The position numbers were made by a program, and so were the translations under genes. Below the pieces are notes generated by a model, which saw nothing but the letters and a program-made list of their open reading frames with translations, ran no database searches and had not been told where the DNA came from. A stretch of DNA of 64,000 nt from an uncultured Colwellia sp. (GTDB lineage: Bacteria > Pseudomonadota > Gammaproteobacteria > Enterobacterales > Alteromonadaceae). Every line of letters starts with the position of its first letter. The first letter of the stretch is position 1. Of the stretch, positions 28,088 to 36,577 are shown in pieces. The DNA lies in the NCBI GenBank assembly GCA_913062815.1, contig CAJXWZ010000006.1:121218-185217 (forward strand), given 5' to 3'.

Positions 28088-28777
28088 ATGTGTGGTCGGT
28101 TAAATATATCTGATGATCCTTTTGTCACTAAGTTGCTGTCAAACTTAGGGGTAGGAAATTCAAAAAAAACAATGCGCTATAGTCGCATGATGCGTGCGAC
28201 AAATGTTATTTCTATTGTCAGAGAAAAAAATAGAAAAAGGCAACTCGACGATGCTCATTGGTGGTTATTGCAAGAGCCTACTGAAATAGGCTTTAAGCCC
28301 TCAAAATACACATCGTTCAATACCCGTTATGACAAGTTAAACACTCCTAGAAGTGCTGGTTTCACTGCATATAGAGAAACTCGGTGTATAATCGTTGCGA
28401 AAGGATTTGGCGAAACGGAAGGGAAAGGCGTTAATGCCCGCTACTATGACTTTCATGCCAAACAAGGCGCTATCGCATTAGGAGGACTGTATCGCCAATG
28501 GTTTCACCCGAACAACCAAGAGAGCATTTTATCTTGCTCTGTTATCACCTTGCCACCTCACGAAAAATTAAAACCCTACCATACAAAAGCAAGCCCATTA
28601 ATATTACCACAAGGTGACGACACCATTGATGCGTGGTTAGATTCATCAAATCAACATACTGAGATGTTTGCTGATCTTCTAAACCCTCATGTTCCTTGCG
28701 ATTTATCCGTACAAGAAATCAATAAACCTAGTTTATTTGTTCCCATTGGGCCGCTGCTTTCAATAGAAAAAGATTAA
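28088..28777 (+). CDS. SRAP-domain protein (SOS response-associated peptidase, YedK/HMCES-like), divergent
   Basis: A 229-residue protein. SRAP proteins shield abasic sites in single-stranded DNA by forming a thiazolidine crosslink through Cys2. The start is set at ATG 28088, which gives Met-Cys-Gly-Arg; a longer frame from a TTG at 28070 would bury the essential Cys2. FNTRYDKLN corresponds to the NARxE region, CIIVAKGFGETEG replaces the usual RCLVPADGFYEW block but keeps the Glu, and YHTKASPLIL carries the conserved His. It shares the LexA box with imuA. The active-site blocks are diverged compared with E. coli YedK, so it belongs to a distant SRAP branch. Confidence 0.82.
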   Translation: MCGRLNISDDPFVTKLLSNLGVGNSKKTMRYSRMMRATNVISIVREKNRKRQLDDAHWWLLQEPTEIGFKPSKYTSFNTRYDKLNTPRSAGFTAYRETRCIIVAKGFGETEGKGVNARYYDFHAKQGAIALGGLYRQWFHPNNQESILSCSVITLPPHEKLKPYHTKASPLILPQGDDTIDAWLDSSNQHTEMFADLLNPHVPCDLSVQEINKPSLFVPIGPLLSIEKD

Positions 28778-28793
28778 TGACTCTCTTTTATTA

Positions 28794-30860
28794 TTAGGCT
28801 GTTTCCCATATACCTAACACTGTTTTTTTAATATCTGAGATCATTTTTGTTGCTAGTTCCTTTTGCTCTTGGCTACTACCATATGTTGGATAGTGAATAG
28901 ACTCTAATAGTGAACATAACTTTTCTGTTAAAAAACGGCTTTTTCCACCATACACATGCTTATCTCCATAATGCTGCTGTTCCGGTACCCAGTATTTTAA
29001 TGGTTGCATTAGGTGCAATTCATCTTTTGCTCTGGTGATAGCTACATTGAGTAACCGACGTTCTTCTTCTACCGCACGTTTATCGCCAATAGCATATTCA
29101 TTGGGAAAATTTCCATCGGCAACATTAAGCACAAATACATTGTTCCACTCTTGACCTTTAGCACTATGAACAGTGCTTAATACTAAAAAATCATCATCAA
29201 TATGTGCTGGTCCAGCCAAATCACCAGTACACTGTGGTGGGTCTAAAGTTAGTTCAGTTAAAAATTTTTCTCTGTTTTTAAACTGTTGAGAAATACTGCT
29301 TAATTGCTCAATATCACCAAAGCGAACAAAGTGGTCGTCATGATTTAACGCTAAAATGGGCTGATAAAACTTACTTGTTTCACTTACTTGCTCAAACCAG
29401 TCAATTTTATTTTTATTTATGGAAATTAATAAATCGACGAGTGCTTCAAACAATACAACGGCTGGCTTAGGGGGGAGGTATTCTTTAAACGCCTTAAAAT
29501 CATATTGATTAATCTCTAAATGATGAAACACTTTCTCTGCGATTTTAGGACCAACACTAGGCAGCAGCTTTAATACTCTAAAGGCAGATATTTTATGCTT
29601 AGGGTTATCTGCCCAACGTAAAATAGCGAGTAAGTCTTTAACATGAGTCGCTTCTAAAAACTTTAATCCTCCGTGCTTAACAAAGGGAATATTTCTCCGT
29701 GTTAGTTCCAACTCCAAACGGTCACTATGATAACTTGAGCGAAATAACACCGCCTGCTTCTTTAAATCCATGCCCCCTTCTCTTGCCAATAATACTTGCT
29801 TAACAATATATTCAGCTTGCATGGCATCATCTTCAATAGTAACCAACTTTGGCGTAGAGCCTGTTTTAGTTTCACTAAATAGTGCGACCTTATATCCCTC
29901 TGCACCTTCTTTTAGCAACGCATTTGATACATCTAATATGCCCTGATGAGAGCGATAGTTTTGTGTGAGTGAAATAACATTGGCTTTAGGTGAAAATTGC
30001 GTGGGAAAATTTAATATATTATCAACGGTTGCAGAGCGGAAACTATAAATTGATTGCGCATCATCGCCCACCACAGTGAGCCCTTCTCCGGTAGGAAAAA
30101 AGCCATTTAGTATGCCTGCTTGTAAAACATTGGTATCTTGATACTCATCAACAAAAATATAGTCAAACTGAGCACGAATTTTTTTCGCTATGGCTGGTAT
30201 TTGCGCCATATGGTAACAATAAAGTAACAAGTCATCATAATCTAAACAGACTTGCTCCATTTTTGCTTGTGCATAATGAACAAACAAAGCCGTAAGCTCT
30301 TTAGACCATTCACTGCAATAAGGGAAATGAGTCGCTAGTATTTTATCAATCGATGTTTGGCTATTAACACAACGCGAATATATTTCTATGCACGTTTTCT
30401 TTTTAGGAAACCTATTTTCAGTACTGGTAAAGCCTAATTCATGCCTGATAACATCAATAAGATCAGCAGAATCACTGCGATCAATAATAGTAAAGTCACT
30501 TTCCAGACCAATTGAATTAGCATGTTCTCTTAACAACCGCGCCGCTATTGAATGAAAAGTCCCCATCCAAGATATTTTAATAGGTTGATGCTTTTTCTGC
30601 TCTTTATGTAATTGTTGTTCAATGATTAGGTTAGTGCGCGAAGACAGCTCACCTGCTGCTCTTCTTGCAAACGTCATCAACAATATTCGCTCTGGTGACG
30701 CACCATTTAATATTACCTGCGCTGTTTTATGAGCCAATGTGTTGGTTTTACCCGTACCTGCGCCAGCAATAATGAGTAATGGCTGCATAAGCTCATCACT
30801 ATTTACTCCAAAATTCACGGCTTCATTTTGTTTTGTATTTAGCTGCATGGTATTTAACAT
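28794..30860 (-). CDS. UvrD/Rep-type superfamily I DNA helicase, SOS-controlled
   Basis: An ATP-dependent 3'-5' DNA helicase of 688 residues. Motifs in order: Walker A AGAGTGKTNTLAHK (about 35-48), Ia TFARRAAGEL, II DYIFVDEYQDTN, III GDDAQSIYSFRSA, IV LTQNYRSHQGIL, V STVHSAKGQEW, VI NVAITRAKDEL. It is slightly shorter than UvrD and Rep (about 670-720) and lacks their C-terminal signature, so it is a paralogue rather than housekeeping uvrD. A TTG at 30872 opens the frame, but ATG 30860 has GGA at suitable spacing. A LexA box lies 55-70 bp upstream. It is convergent with the SRAP gene and completes the damage-response island. Confidence 0.9.
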   Translation of the reverse strand: MLNTMQLNTKQNEAVNFGVNSDELMQPLLIIAGAGTGKTNTLAHKTAQVILNGASPERILLMTFARRAAGELSSRTNLIIEQQLHKEQKKHQPIKISWMGTFHSIAARLLREHANSIGLESDFTIIDRSDSADLIDVIRHELGFTSTENRFPKKKTCIEIYSRCVNSQTSIDKILATHFPYCSEWSKELTALFVHYAQAKMEQVCLDYDDLLLYCYHMAQIPAIAKKIRAQFDYIFVDEYQDTNVLQAGILNGFFPTGEGLTVVGDDAQSIYSFRSATVDNILNFPTQFSPKANVISLTQNYRSHQGILDVSNALLKEGAEGYKVALFSETKTGSTPKLVTIEDDAMQAEYIVKQVLLAREGGMDLKKQAVLFRSSYHSDRLELELTRRNIPFVKHGGLKFLEATHVKDLLAILRWADNPKHKISAFRVLKLLPSVGPKIAEKVFHHLEINQYDFKAFKEYLPPKPAVVLFEALVDLLISINKNKIDWFEQVSETSKFYQPILALNHDDHFVRFGDIEQLSSISQQFKNREKFLTELTLDPPQCTGDLAGPAHIDDDFLVLSTVHSAKGQEWNNVFVLNVADGNFPNEYAIGDKRAVEEERRLLNVAITRAKDELHLMQPLKYWVPEQQHYGDKHVYGGKSRFLTEKLCSLLESIHYPTYGSSQEQKELATKMISDIKKTVLGIWETA

Positions 30861-30914
30861 TGATTTTTCCAAGTCTTCTACTCGTTACCATCAATATAAA
30901 CCAAAAACAATTAG

Positions 30915-30930
30915 CTGTATACTTATACAG
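30915..30930. promoter_or_regulatory. LexA (SOS) box of the UvrD-like helicase gene
   Basis: ctgtatacttatacag has perfect CTGT/ACAG half-sites with an 8-base AT-rich spacer, ending 55 bp upstream of the helicase ATG on the minus strand. It is the second consensus LexA box within 3 kb. Confidence 0.92.
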
Positions 30931-31208
30931 CACCTGTTTTTGATTTAGCAAATAAAGAACTATTAATAATTACAAGATGTAAAACTTGTTTTTCTTTAAC
31001 AAACCCAACATTTCCATAATAAATCATAATGGTTAAGGACTGAGAAACAATAAGATAATTAACGCACAAGTTCCCCATCTCTATTAGATGAATAAACTGG
31101 CCTTTTAACATAAAAATTATTGCTAAATTTCCATTAAATTTTTCATTATCTTTATTACGCTAGGTGTCAGTGATGAATTAGCGGCAGCAAAGTGCTAAAT
31201 ATTCAATT
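30931..31208. other. Intergenic stretch between helicase and fdhD promoters
   Basis: Divergent intergenic region with the helicase LexA box at its left edge. The rest is AT-rich with no recognisable operator, RNA or coding signal. A 62-codon minus-strand frame (30923-31111) overlaps the LexA box and looks like chance. Confidence 0.5.
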
Positions 31209-32054
31209 GTGCCCATAATAAAAAGTAACTACACTGGGTGTAGATTCATTGCTGTCCCTGTATGTATGCCTGAAAAACCATTTAAAAATAACCTGAAATC
31301 TACCGCACTATTAGCCGAAGAATACGCAATAGCTATTTGTATAAACGACATTAATTATGCCGTCATGATGGTAACGCCCTTTGATTTAGAAGATTACGTC
31401 ATAGGTTTTTTGTTTAGCGAACAAGTGATCAAATCCAATAACGATATTCATGATATAGACATCGCCATTGACCACCCAAATTTTACGGTACAAATCAATG
31501 CAACTCTTGCTAACCGATGCTTGCACTTAATTTCAAATAAAAAAAGGCAACTTGCTGGGCAAAGTGGCTGTGGTATTTGCGGCGTGGCAGCCTTACAACA
31601 AGCCTTACCACCATTTCAAGCATTAGAAAAAATAGCGACTATCGCAGCGGAAAAATTAACGCATTTAAGGGAAGAATGTCAGCAATGGCAAACACTGGCT
31701 AACAAATCCGGAGCTTTACATGCCGCACTATTAATTGATGATTCAGGCAAAATATTACACTGTAGAGAAGACATTGGCCGGCACAATGCCTTAGATAAAT
31801 TAATTGGCTATATGGTGTCAAAAAATATAACCAGTAATAATAAAGGAATACTCATAACCAGTCGTTGTAGTATTGAAATGGTACACAAAACGATTAACAT
31901 AGGCGTTAGTCATTTATTTAGTCTCGCATCACCGAGTCGATTAGCCTTAAACATTGCACATAAAGCTAATGTGAACTTAGCGCATTTATCTAAAAATGAC
32001 GGTGCACTCTTTTTTAGTCAACCTATAGCAAGCAGCAGTCATTATGAAAAATAA
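31209..32054 (+). CDS. fdhD: FdhD, formate dehydrogenase sulfurtransferase
   Basis: Transfers sulfur from IscS to the molybdenum cofactor of formate dehydrogenases, about 281 residues (E. coli FdhD 277). The catalytic motif GQSGCGICG puts Cys at 121 and 124, the same numbers as in E. coli when the GTG at 31209 is used. Other family blocks are EYAIAICINDINYAVMM, FDLEDYVIGFLFSEQ, DIGRHNALDKLIGY and TSRCSIEMV. An ATG at 31266 is a possible alternative start. The gene overlaps the following oxidoreductase by 11 bp, which points to a dedicated client. Confidence 0.93.
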   Translation: MPIIKSNYTGCRFIAVPVCMPEKPFKNNLKSTALLAEEYAIAICINDINYAVMMVTPFDLEDYVIGFLFSEQVIKSNNDIHDIDIAIDHPNFTVQINATLANRCLHLISNKKRQLAGQSGCGICGVAALQQALPPFQALEKIATIAAEKLTHLREECQQWQTLANKSGALHAALLIDDSGKILHCREDIGRHNALDKLIGYMVSKNITSNNKGILITSRCSIEMVHKTINIGVSHLFSLASPSRLALNIAHKANVNLAHLSKNDGALFFSQPIASSSHYEK

Positions 32055-34359
32055 AGCATCTCTTAAAGCCGGTGGATTTGACTCGCTGACATCAACAATT
32101 AAACACGTATGGAAAAGCCAAGCAGCGAAAGCAAACATTAAAAATTTAATGCGTGCTAATCAAGATCACGGCTTTGACTGCCCCGGTTGCGCATGGGGAG
32201 ATGAAAAAGAAGGCTTGCTGCAATTTTGTGAAAATGGTGCTAAAGCCATTGCGTGGGAGTCAACTAATAAAACGGTAGATGCTACTTTTTTTCAGCAATA
32301 CACCGTAAGCCAATTAAATAAGCAAAGCGATTATTGGTTAGAATATCAAGGCCGTTTAACTCAGCCAATGATGTACAACAGCCAAACCGACAAGTACCAA
32401 CCAATAGAATGGCAAGCCGCGTTTGATTTTATTGCAACACAGCTAAAAAACTTATCGCACCCTGATAAAGCTGAATTTTATACTTCAGGTCGTGCAAGTA
32501 ATGAGTCATCTTTTCTTTATCAACTTTTTGGTCGTTTGTATGGTACCAATAACTTTCCTGATTGTTCCAACATGTGCCATGAAGCGAGTGGCGTCGCACT
32601 AAATCAATCTATTGGTATTGGTAAAGGAACGGTAACACTCGCAGACTTTGATCATGCCGATGCAATTTTTGTGTTTGGCCAAAACCCCGGTTCAAATCAT
32701 CCACGTATGATGAACGCCTTGAGAAAAGCAGCAAGAAATAACTGCAAAATTGTCAGCTTTAATAACTTAAAAGAAGTGGCGCTTAAACGCTTTGCTAGCC
32801 CACAAGATCCTATTGAATTATTAACTCCGGCGGCAACCACCATTAGTCATCAATATTTATGCCCAAAGCTAGGCGGTGATATGGCGGCGGTTAGAGGCAT
32901 GATAAAACACTTACTCGCTAAAAATGCCACGTTACTCTCACAGGGACAACCAAGCATTCTCGATAATAATTTTATCACCAAGCATACCGCAGATTTTGAA
33001 ACATCCGTCAAAGCCGTTAACGAAACATCCTGGCAGAAAATAGAGCAGCAGTCAGGATTAACTCAAGCTGAAATCGTTGACGCGGCTGACATATTTGTCA
33101 GTGCCAATAAAGTCATTTGCACATGGGCTATGGGTATAACACAACACAAGCACTCTGTTAGTACCATTAGAGAAATCGTCAACTTGCAGTTGATGACAGG
33201 CAACATTGGCAAAGTTGGCGCAGGCTTATGCCCAGTACGAGGTCATAGTAATGTGCAAGGCAATCGCACTATGGGTATTAATGAAAAACCTAGCCAAGCT
33301 TTTCTCGACGCGCTTGCACAACATAGTAAACAAACAATGCCACAAAAATATGGCCATAATGTATATCACGCCTTAACTGCTCTACTTAAAGGCGAAAGTA
33401 AAACCTTAATTTGTCTGGGTGGTAATATTGCCGCTGCCTCACCCGACTCAGAGCAAACTTTTAAAGCCCTTAAGAACTCGGTACTCAATGTGCAAATTAG
33501 CACTAAACTTAACCGTAGCCATTTAATGATAGGTGAAAATGCCCTCATTCTTCCTTGCCTTGGCCGCACAGAAGTAGATCTACAGCAAAGCGTCGAGCAA
33601 TGCATCACAGTAGAAGATACGTTTAGTATGGTGCACGCGTCACAAGGAAAAATACCACCTAAAACATCCACCATAAAATCAGAAGTCGCAATTGTTGCAG
33701 GTATAGCTCAAGCAACATTAGGCAACGCTATTTATAATTGGGCTGAGTTAAGCGCTGATTACAGCAAAATACGTCAATTAATTGCTGACATCATCCCTGG
33801 ATTTAGTCACTTCAATGAAAAAATCCAACAAAAAGGTGGCTTTTACTTAGGCAACAGTGCGGCTAAGTTAACTTGGCAAAATAAGCGCGGTAAAGCTGAA
33901 TTTAGCGCAGTACCTTTACCTGATGATATTCTAAATATGCCACTTGCGGCCATGCCAGAAGAAAAGCGACATCGCGTACTAACCTTACAAACATTACGTT
34001 CGCACGACCAATTTAATACTACTATTTATGGTATGGACGATAGATACCGTGGTGTCTATGGTGAAAGAAAAGTGTTATTTATTAATAAACATGATGCTAA
34101 AAGTCAAAAACTCGCAGATGGCGACTGGGTACGATTAGAGTCAATATGGCATGACAGTATTACTCGCAGTGTCGATGGTTTCAAAATTGTAATTTACGAT
34201 ATACCCCAAGGAAATTTAGCGGCCTATTACCCGGAAACTAACCCTCTGGTTCCTTTAGACAGTTTTGGTGAGCAATCTTTCACACCAACATCAAAATCAG
34301 TGCCAGTGACCATACATAAGTCTGCGACAAACAAGTTAAATTATAAGCAAATAAGCTAA
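32044..34359 (+). CDS. FdhF/YdeP-family molybdopterin oxidoreductase
   Basis: A 771-residue cytoplasmic molybdopterin enzyme of the YdeP type. GFDCPGCAWGD near residue 40 is the family's N-terminal Cys motif. FYTSGRASNESSFLYQLFGRLYGTNNFPDCSNMCHEASGVAL spans the Moco-binding region, with the Cys of NMCHE at the place of the formate dehydrogenase Sec/Cys ligand. FGQNPGSNHPRMM and GHSNVQGNRTMGI follow, and a C-terminal molydop-binding domain (about 640-750) contains TLRSHDQFNTTIYGMDDRYRG. There is no clear set of four Cys for a 4Fe-4S cluster beyond the first pair. E. coli YdeP is linked to acid resistance; the reaction of this family is unsettled. Overlap with fdhD suggests the cofactor is sulfurated. 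Confidence 0.88.
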   Translation: MKNKASLKAGGFDSLTSTIKHVWKSQAAKANIKNLMRANQDHGFDCPGCAWGDEKEGLLQFCENGAKAIAWESTNKTVDATFFQQYTVSQLNKQSDYWLEYQGRLTQPMMYNSQTDKYQPIEWQAAFDFIATQLKNLSHPDKAEFYTSGRASNESSFLYQLFGRLYGTNNFPDCSNMCHEASGVALNQSIGIGKGTVTLADFDHADAIFVFGQNPGSNHPRMMNALRKAARNNCKIVSFNNLKEVALKRFASPQDPIELLTPAATTISHQYLCPKLGGDMAAVRGMIKHLLAKNATLLSQGQPSILDNNFITKHTADFETSVKAVNETSWQKIEQQSGLTQAEIVDAADIFVSANKVICTWAMGITQHKHSVSTIREIVNLQLMTGNIGKVGAGLCPVRGHSNVQGNRTMGINEKPSQAFLDALAQHSKQTMPQKYGHNVYHALTALLKGESKTLICLGGNIAAASPDSEQTFKALKNSVLNVQISTKLNRSHLMIGENALILPCLGRTEVDLQQSVEQCITVEDTFSMVHASQGKIPPKTSTIKSEVAIVAGIAQATLGNAIYNWAELSADYSKIRQLIADIIPGFSHFNEKIQQKGGFYLGNSAAKLTWQNKRGKAEFSAVPLPDDILNMPLAAMPEEKRHRVLTLQTLRSHDQFNTTIYGMDDRYRGVYGERKVLFINKHDAKSQKLADGDWVRLESIWHDSITRSVDGFKIVIYDIPQGNLAAYYPETNPLVPLDSFGEQSFTPTSKSVPVTIHKSATNKLNYKQIS

Positions 34360-34390
34360 GTGCATACGTCATTTACTATTTGCTCTTTCG

Positions 34391-34960
34391 TTATTTTTCA
34401 AACACTAAACCAAAGTGATATGGTGCTAAGTCAATAATTTCATTATTGACTAAGGTAAAGCCAATACTTGTTGCCCACAAAATACATTGCTCTGGGCTTG
34501 GCCTCATATGCAAAGGGGGACCTCTGGGTGTGTCAGGGTCAACATTCCAGTGAATAACACTGAGTTTTCCTCCTAATGACAAATTTCGATACGCTTCCTG
34601 CAATAATGCGATAGGATTTTCAAGGTGTAAGATATTAAACAACATAGCAAAATCAACACTATTACCGGCTAAACCGCTACCATCAGTTATAAAGTCTATA
34701 TGCGAAAATTCTATGTTATCAATGTGGTGTTGTTGAGTATAACGCTCAGCCCAATCTAGCATATTTTCGTCGATATCAAGTGCTATCACCTTTCCTGATA
34801 TCATTCGTGCAGCAACATGAGTAAAAGTGCCATAGCCACAACCGAAATCAAGTACGGTACAACAGTTTTCCTGTAAACCAAGCTTAATTAAAATGTCTTC
34901 AACATCAAAAAAACGTTCCCATACCACTTGCTCTGGCATACCACTTTCACGTACTTTCAT
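34391..34960 (-). CDS. SAM-dependent methyltransferase (class I)
   Basis: A 189-residue Rossmann-fold methyltransferase. Motif I is VLDFGCGYGTFTHVA, the acidic residue after strand 2 is in VIALDIDENML, motif II/post I gives IEFSHIDFI, and VDFAMLFNILHLENP resembles the MetW/UbiE group. A GGKLSVIHW strand and the late PPLHMRPSPEQC segment follow. A TTG at 35083 extends the frame by 41 residues of low-complexity sequence; ATG 34960 has AGAGAA upstream and starts with the family-like MKVRESGMPE, so I use it. It lies 137 bp downstream of the cysteine synthase-glutaredoxin gene on the same strand and may be the last step or tailoring enzyme of that cluster. The acceptor is unknown. Confidence 0.85.
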   Translation of the reverse strand: MKVRESGMPEQVVWERFFDVEDILIKLGLQENCCTVLDFGCGYGTFTHVAARMISGKVIALDIDENMLDWAERYTQQHHIDNIEFSHIDFITDGSGLAGNSVDFAMLFNILHLENPIALLQEAYRNLSLGGKLSVIHWNVDPDTPRGPPLHMRPSPEQCILWATSIGFTLVNNEIIDLAPYHFGLVFEK

Positions 34961-35097
34961 ACTATTTTCTCTGTATTCATAAATATAATTAACGCTTTCA
35001 ACATTGCTATGGCTGCCGTTAATATCAGATGATAAATAACAACTAAAAGCAGCACATTTATTACGTTTCTCATTTTGAAGCAACGAGAGTTGTTAGA

Positions 35098-36576
35098 CTA
35101 TCGTGGGTGTAACCAACCAGGTAAAAAACTGTAAGGGTCGGCGCGTACGTCAGTTTTGTAGTTAATATCAAGTGCTCTGAGTTTTTCTTGCAAACTACTA
35201 TCTTTAATACCGTCAAACAAATCAGTACAACCGCCAATAAATTCCCCCTTAATAAAGATTTGTGGAAAGGTATTCCACGTTGTTTTATTTCGAAGTGCAA
35301 CCCGAATCTTACCGCCACGATTGTTATCTTGGTATTCAACCGAATCGAGATCTACTGAGCGATATTTAATACCGTACTCTGCGAGGACTTTACGAACCGA
35401 CCAACAAAATTCACACCATTCAAGCGCAAACATGACAATAGAATGCTCAGAGTCATTAATCATGGCATTCATTTCTTCTTCGGCGTGAGCATCCACCACT
35501 TCATCTTCAATAATAGACGCCTCTGCTGCAACATCAAAACGATAGCCTGTAGTAGATTGTGATATCAGCTCTTCATCTTGACTCATTTCAGCAGCAATAT
35601 CTTCGAATAAAGGCGTAGATAAATACCGTTCCCCTGTGTCTGGTAACATACATAAAATATTACTGCCTTTAGGCGCCTGCTCGGCTACCTTCAATGCGCC
35701 AGCAAATGTAGCACCTGCAGAAATCCCAACAAATATGCCCTCTTCTTGCGCCAAATCTTTAGCACATTGCAATGAGAAACTTCCCTCTATTGGTACAAAA
35801 TCATCTATCACATTTTCACGTAAAGCACTTTCAGCAAGCTTAGGTACAAAATCAGGAGACCAACCCTGCATTAAATGTGGGCGAAAATTAGGGTGGCTTT
35901 GCGTGTGGTCGCCATTGGCGTCTCTTGCTTGTGCAATGCCACTGGCTAATATTTGTGAGTTATCCGGCTCGCAAATCATTACTTTGGTTTTAGGACTATA
36001 TTGTCTTAGCCCTCTTGAAACCCCTAAAACGGTACCACCCGTACCAAAACCACTCACCCAATAATCAAGGCCAATATCCTCAAACTGTTCCGCAATTTCT
36101 TTTGCCGTTGTTTGGGTATGAATATTGGCATTAGCAGGATTTTCAAATTGTTTGGGTTGCCACCAACCGTGCTTTTTAGCCAGCTCATCAGCTTTGGCAA
36201 CCATACCAGAGCCTTTCGCTGATGCTGGCGTTAACACAACTTGCGCACCAAGAAAACGGATCATTTTTCTCCGTTCAATACTGAAATTTTCAGCCATTGT
36301 GATCACTAATGGATAGCCTTTCTGTGCACAAACCATGGCTAAAGATATCCCGGTATTCCCACTGGTTGCTTCGACAATGGTTTGTCCTGTCTTCAACTCG
36401 CCACTTTTCTCGGCCGCTTCTATTACCCCAATAGCTAGCCGGTCTTTCACTGACCCCATAGGGTTAAAAGACTCAATTTTTACATATAAATTAACCCCCG
36501 CTGGCGCTAATTTATTAATTTTAACCACTGGGGTATTCCCAATAGTTTGCAAAATATTATCTAAACGTTTGTTCAT
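35098..36576 (-). CDS. Cysteine synthase-like PLP enzyme fused to a glutaredoxin domain
   Basis: A 492-residue two-domain protein. Residues 1-310 are a CysK/CBS-family beta-replacing enzyme: Schiff-base K44 in NPMGSVKDR, substrate loop EATSGNTGIS, PLP phosphate loop GFGTGGTVLG, and SAGATFAGAL late in the domain. After an acidic linker (about 325-375) comes a glutaredoxin domain with active site C388-E-F-C391, FPQIFIKGEFIGG as the cis-Pro/GSH-binding block, and a Gly-Gly-Cys. CysK proteins normally end near 320. The gene starts 1 bp after the decarboxylase stop, so the two are translationally coupled. Plausible roles are a thiol- or persulfide-dependent beta-replacement with reductant supplied in cis; substrates are not determinable here. 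Confidence 0.9.
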   Translation of the reverse strand: MNKRLDNILQTIGNTPVVKINKLAPAGVNLYVKIESFNPMGSVKDRLAIGVIEAAEKSGELKTGQTIVEATSGNTGISLAMVCAQKGYPLVITMAENFSIERRKMIRFLGAQVVLTPASAKGSGMVAKADELAKKHGWWQPKQFENPANANIHTQTTAKEIAEQFEDIGLDYWVSGFGTGGTVLGVSRGLRQYSPKTKVMICEPDNSQILASGIAQARDANGDHTQSHPNFRPHLMQGWSPDFVPKLAESALRENVIDDFVPIEGSFSLQCAKDLAQEEGIFVGISAGATFAGALKVAEQAPKGSNILCMLPDTGERYLSTPLFEDIAAEMSQDEELISQSTTGYRFDVAAEASIIEDEVVDAHAEEEMNAMINDSEHSIVMFALEWCEFCWSVRKVLAEYGIKYRSVDLDSVEYQDNNRGGKIRVALRNKTTWNTFPQIFIKGEFIGGCTDLFDGIKDSSLQEKLRALDINYKTDVRADPYSFLPGWLHPR

Positions 36577-36577
36577 G

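Noticed and set aside
30923..31111. 62-codon minus-strand ORF upstream of the helicase
   Set aside because: It runs through the LexA box and the promoter region and has no family-like sequence.
34961..35083. Extended N-terminus of the methyltransferase
   Set aside because: It would need a TTG start and adds non-conserved residues; ATG 34960 has a ribosome-binding site.
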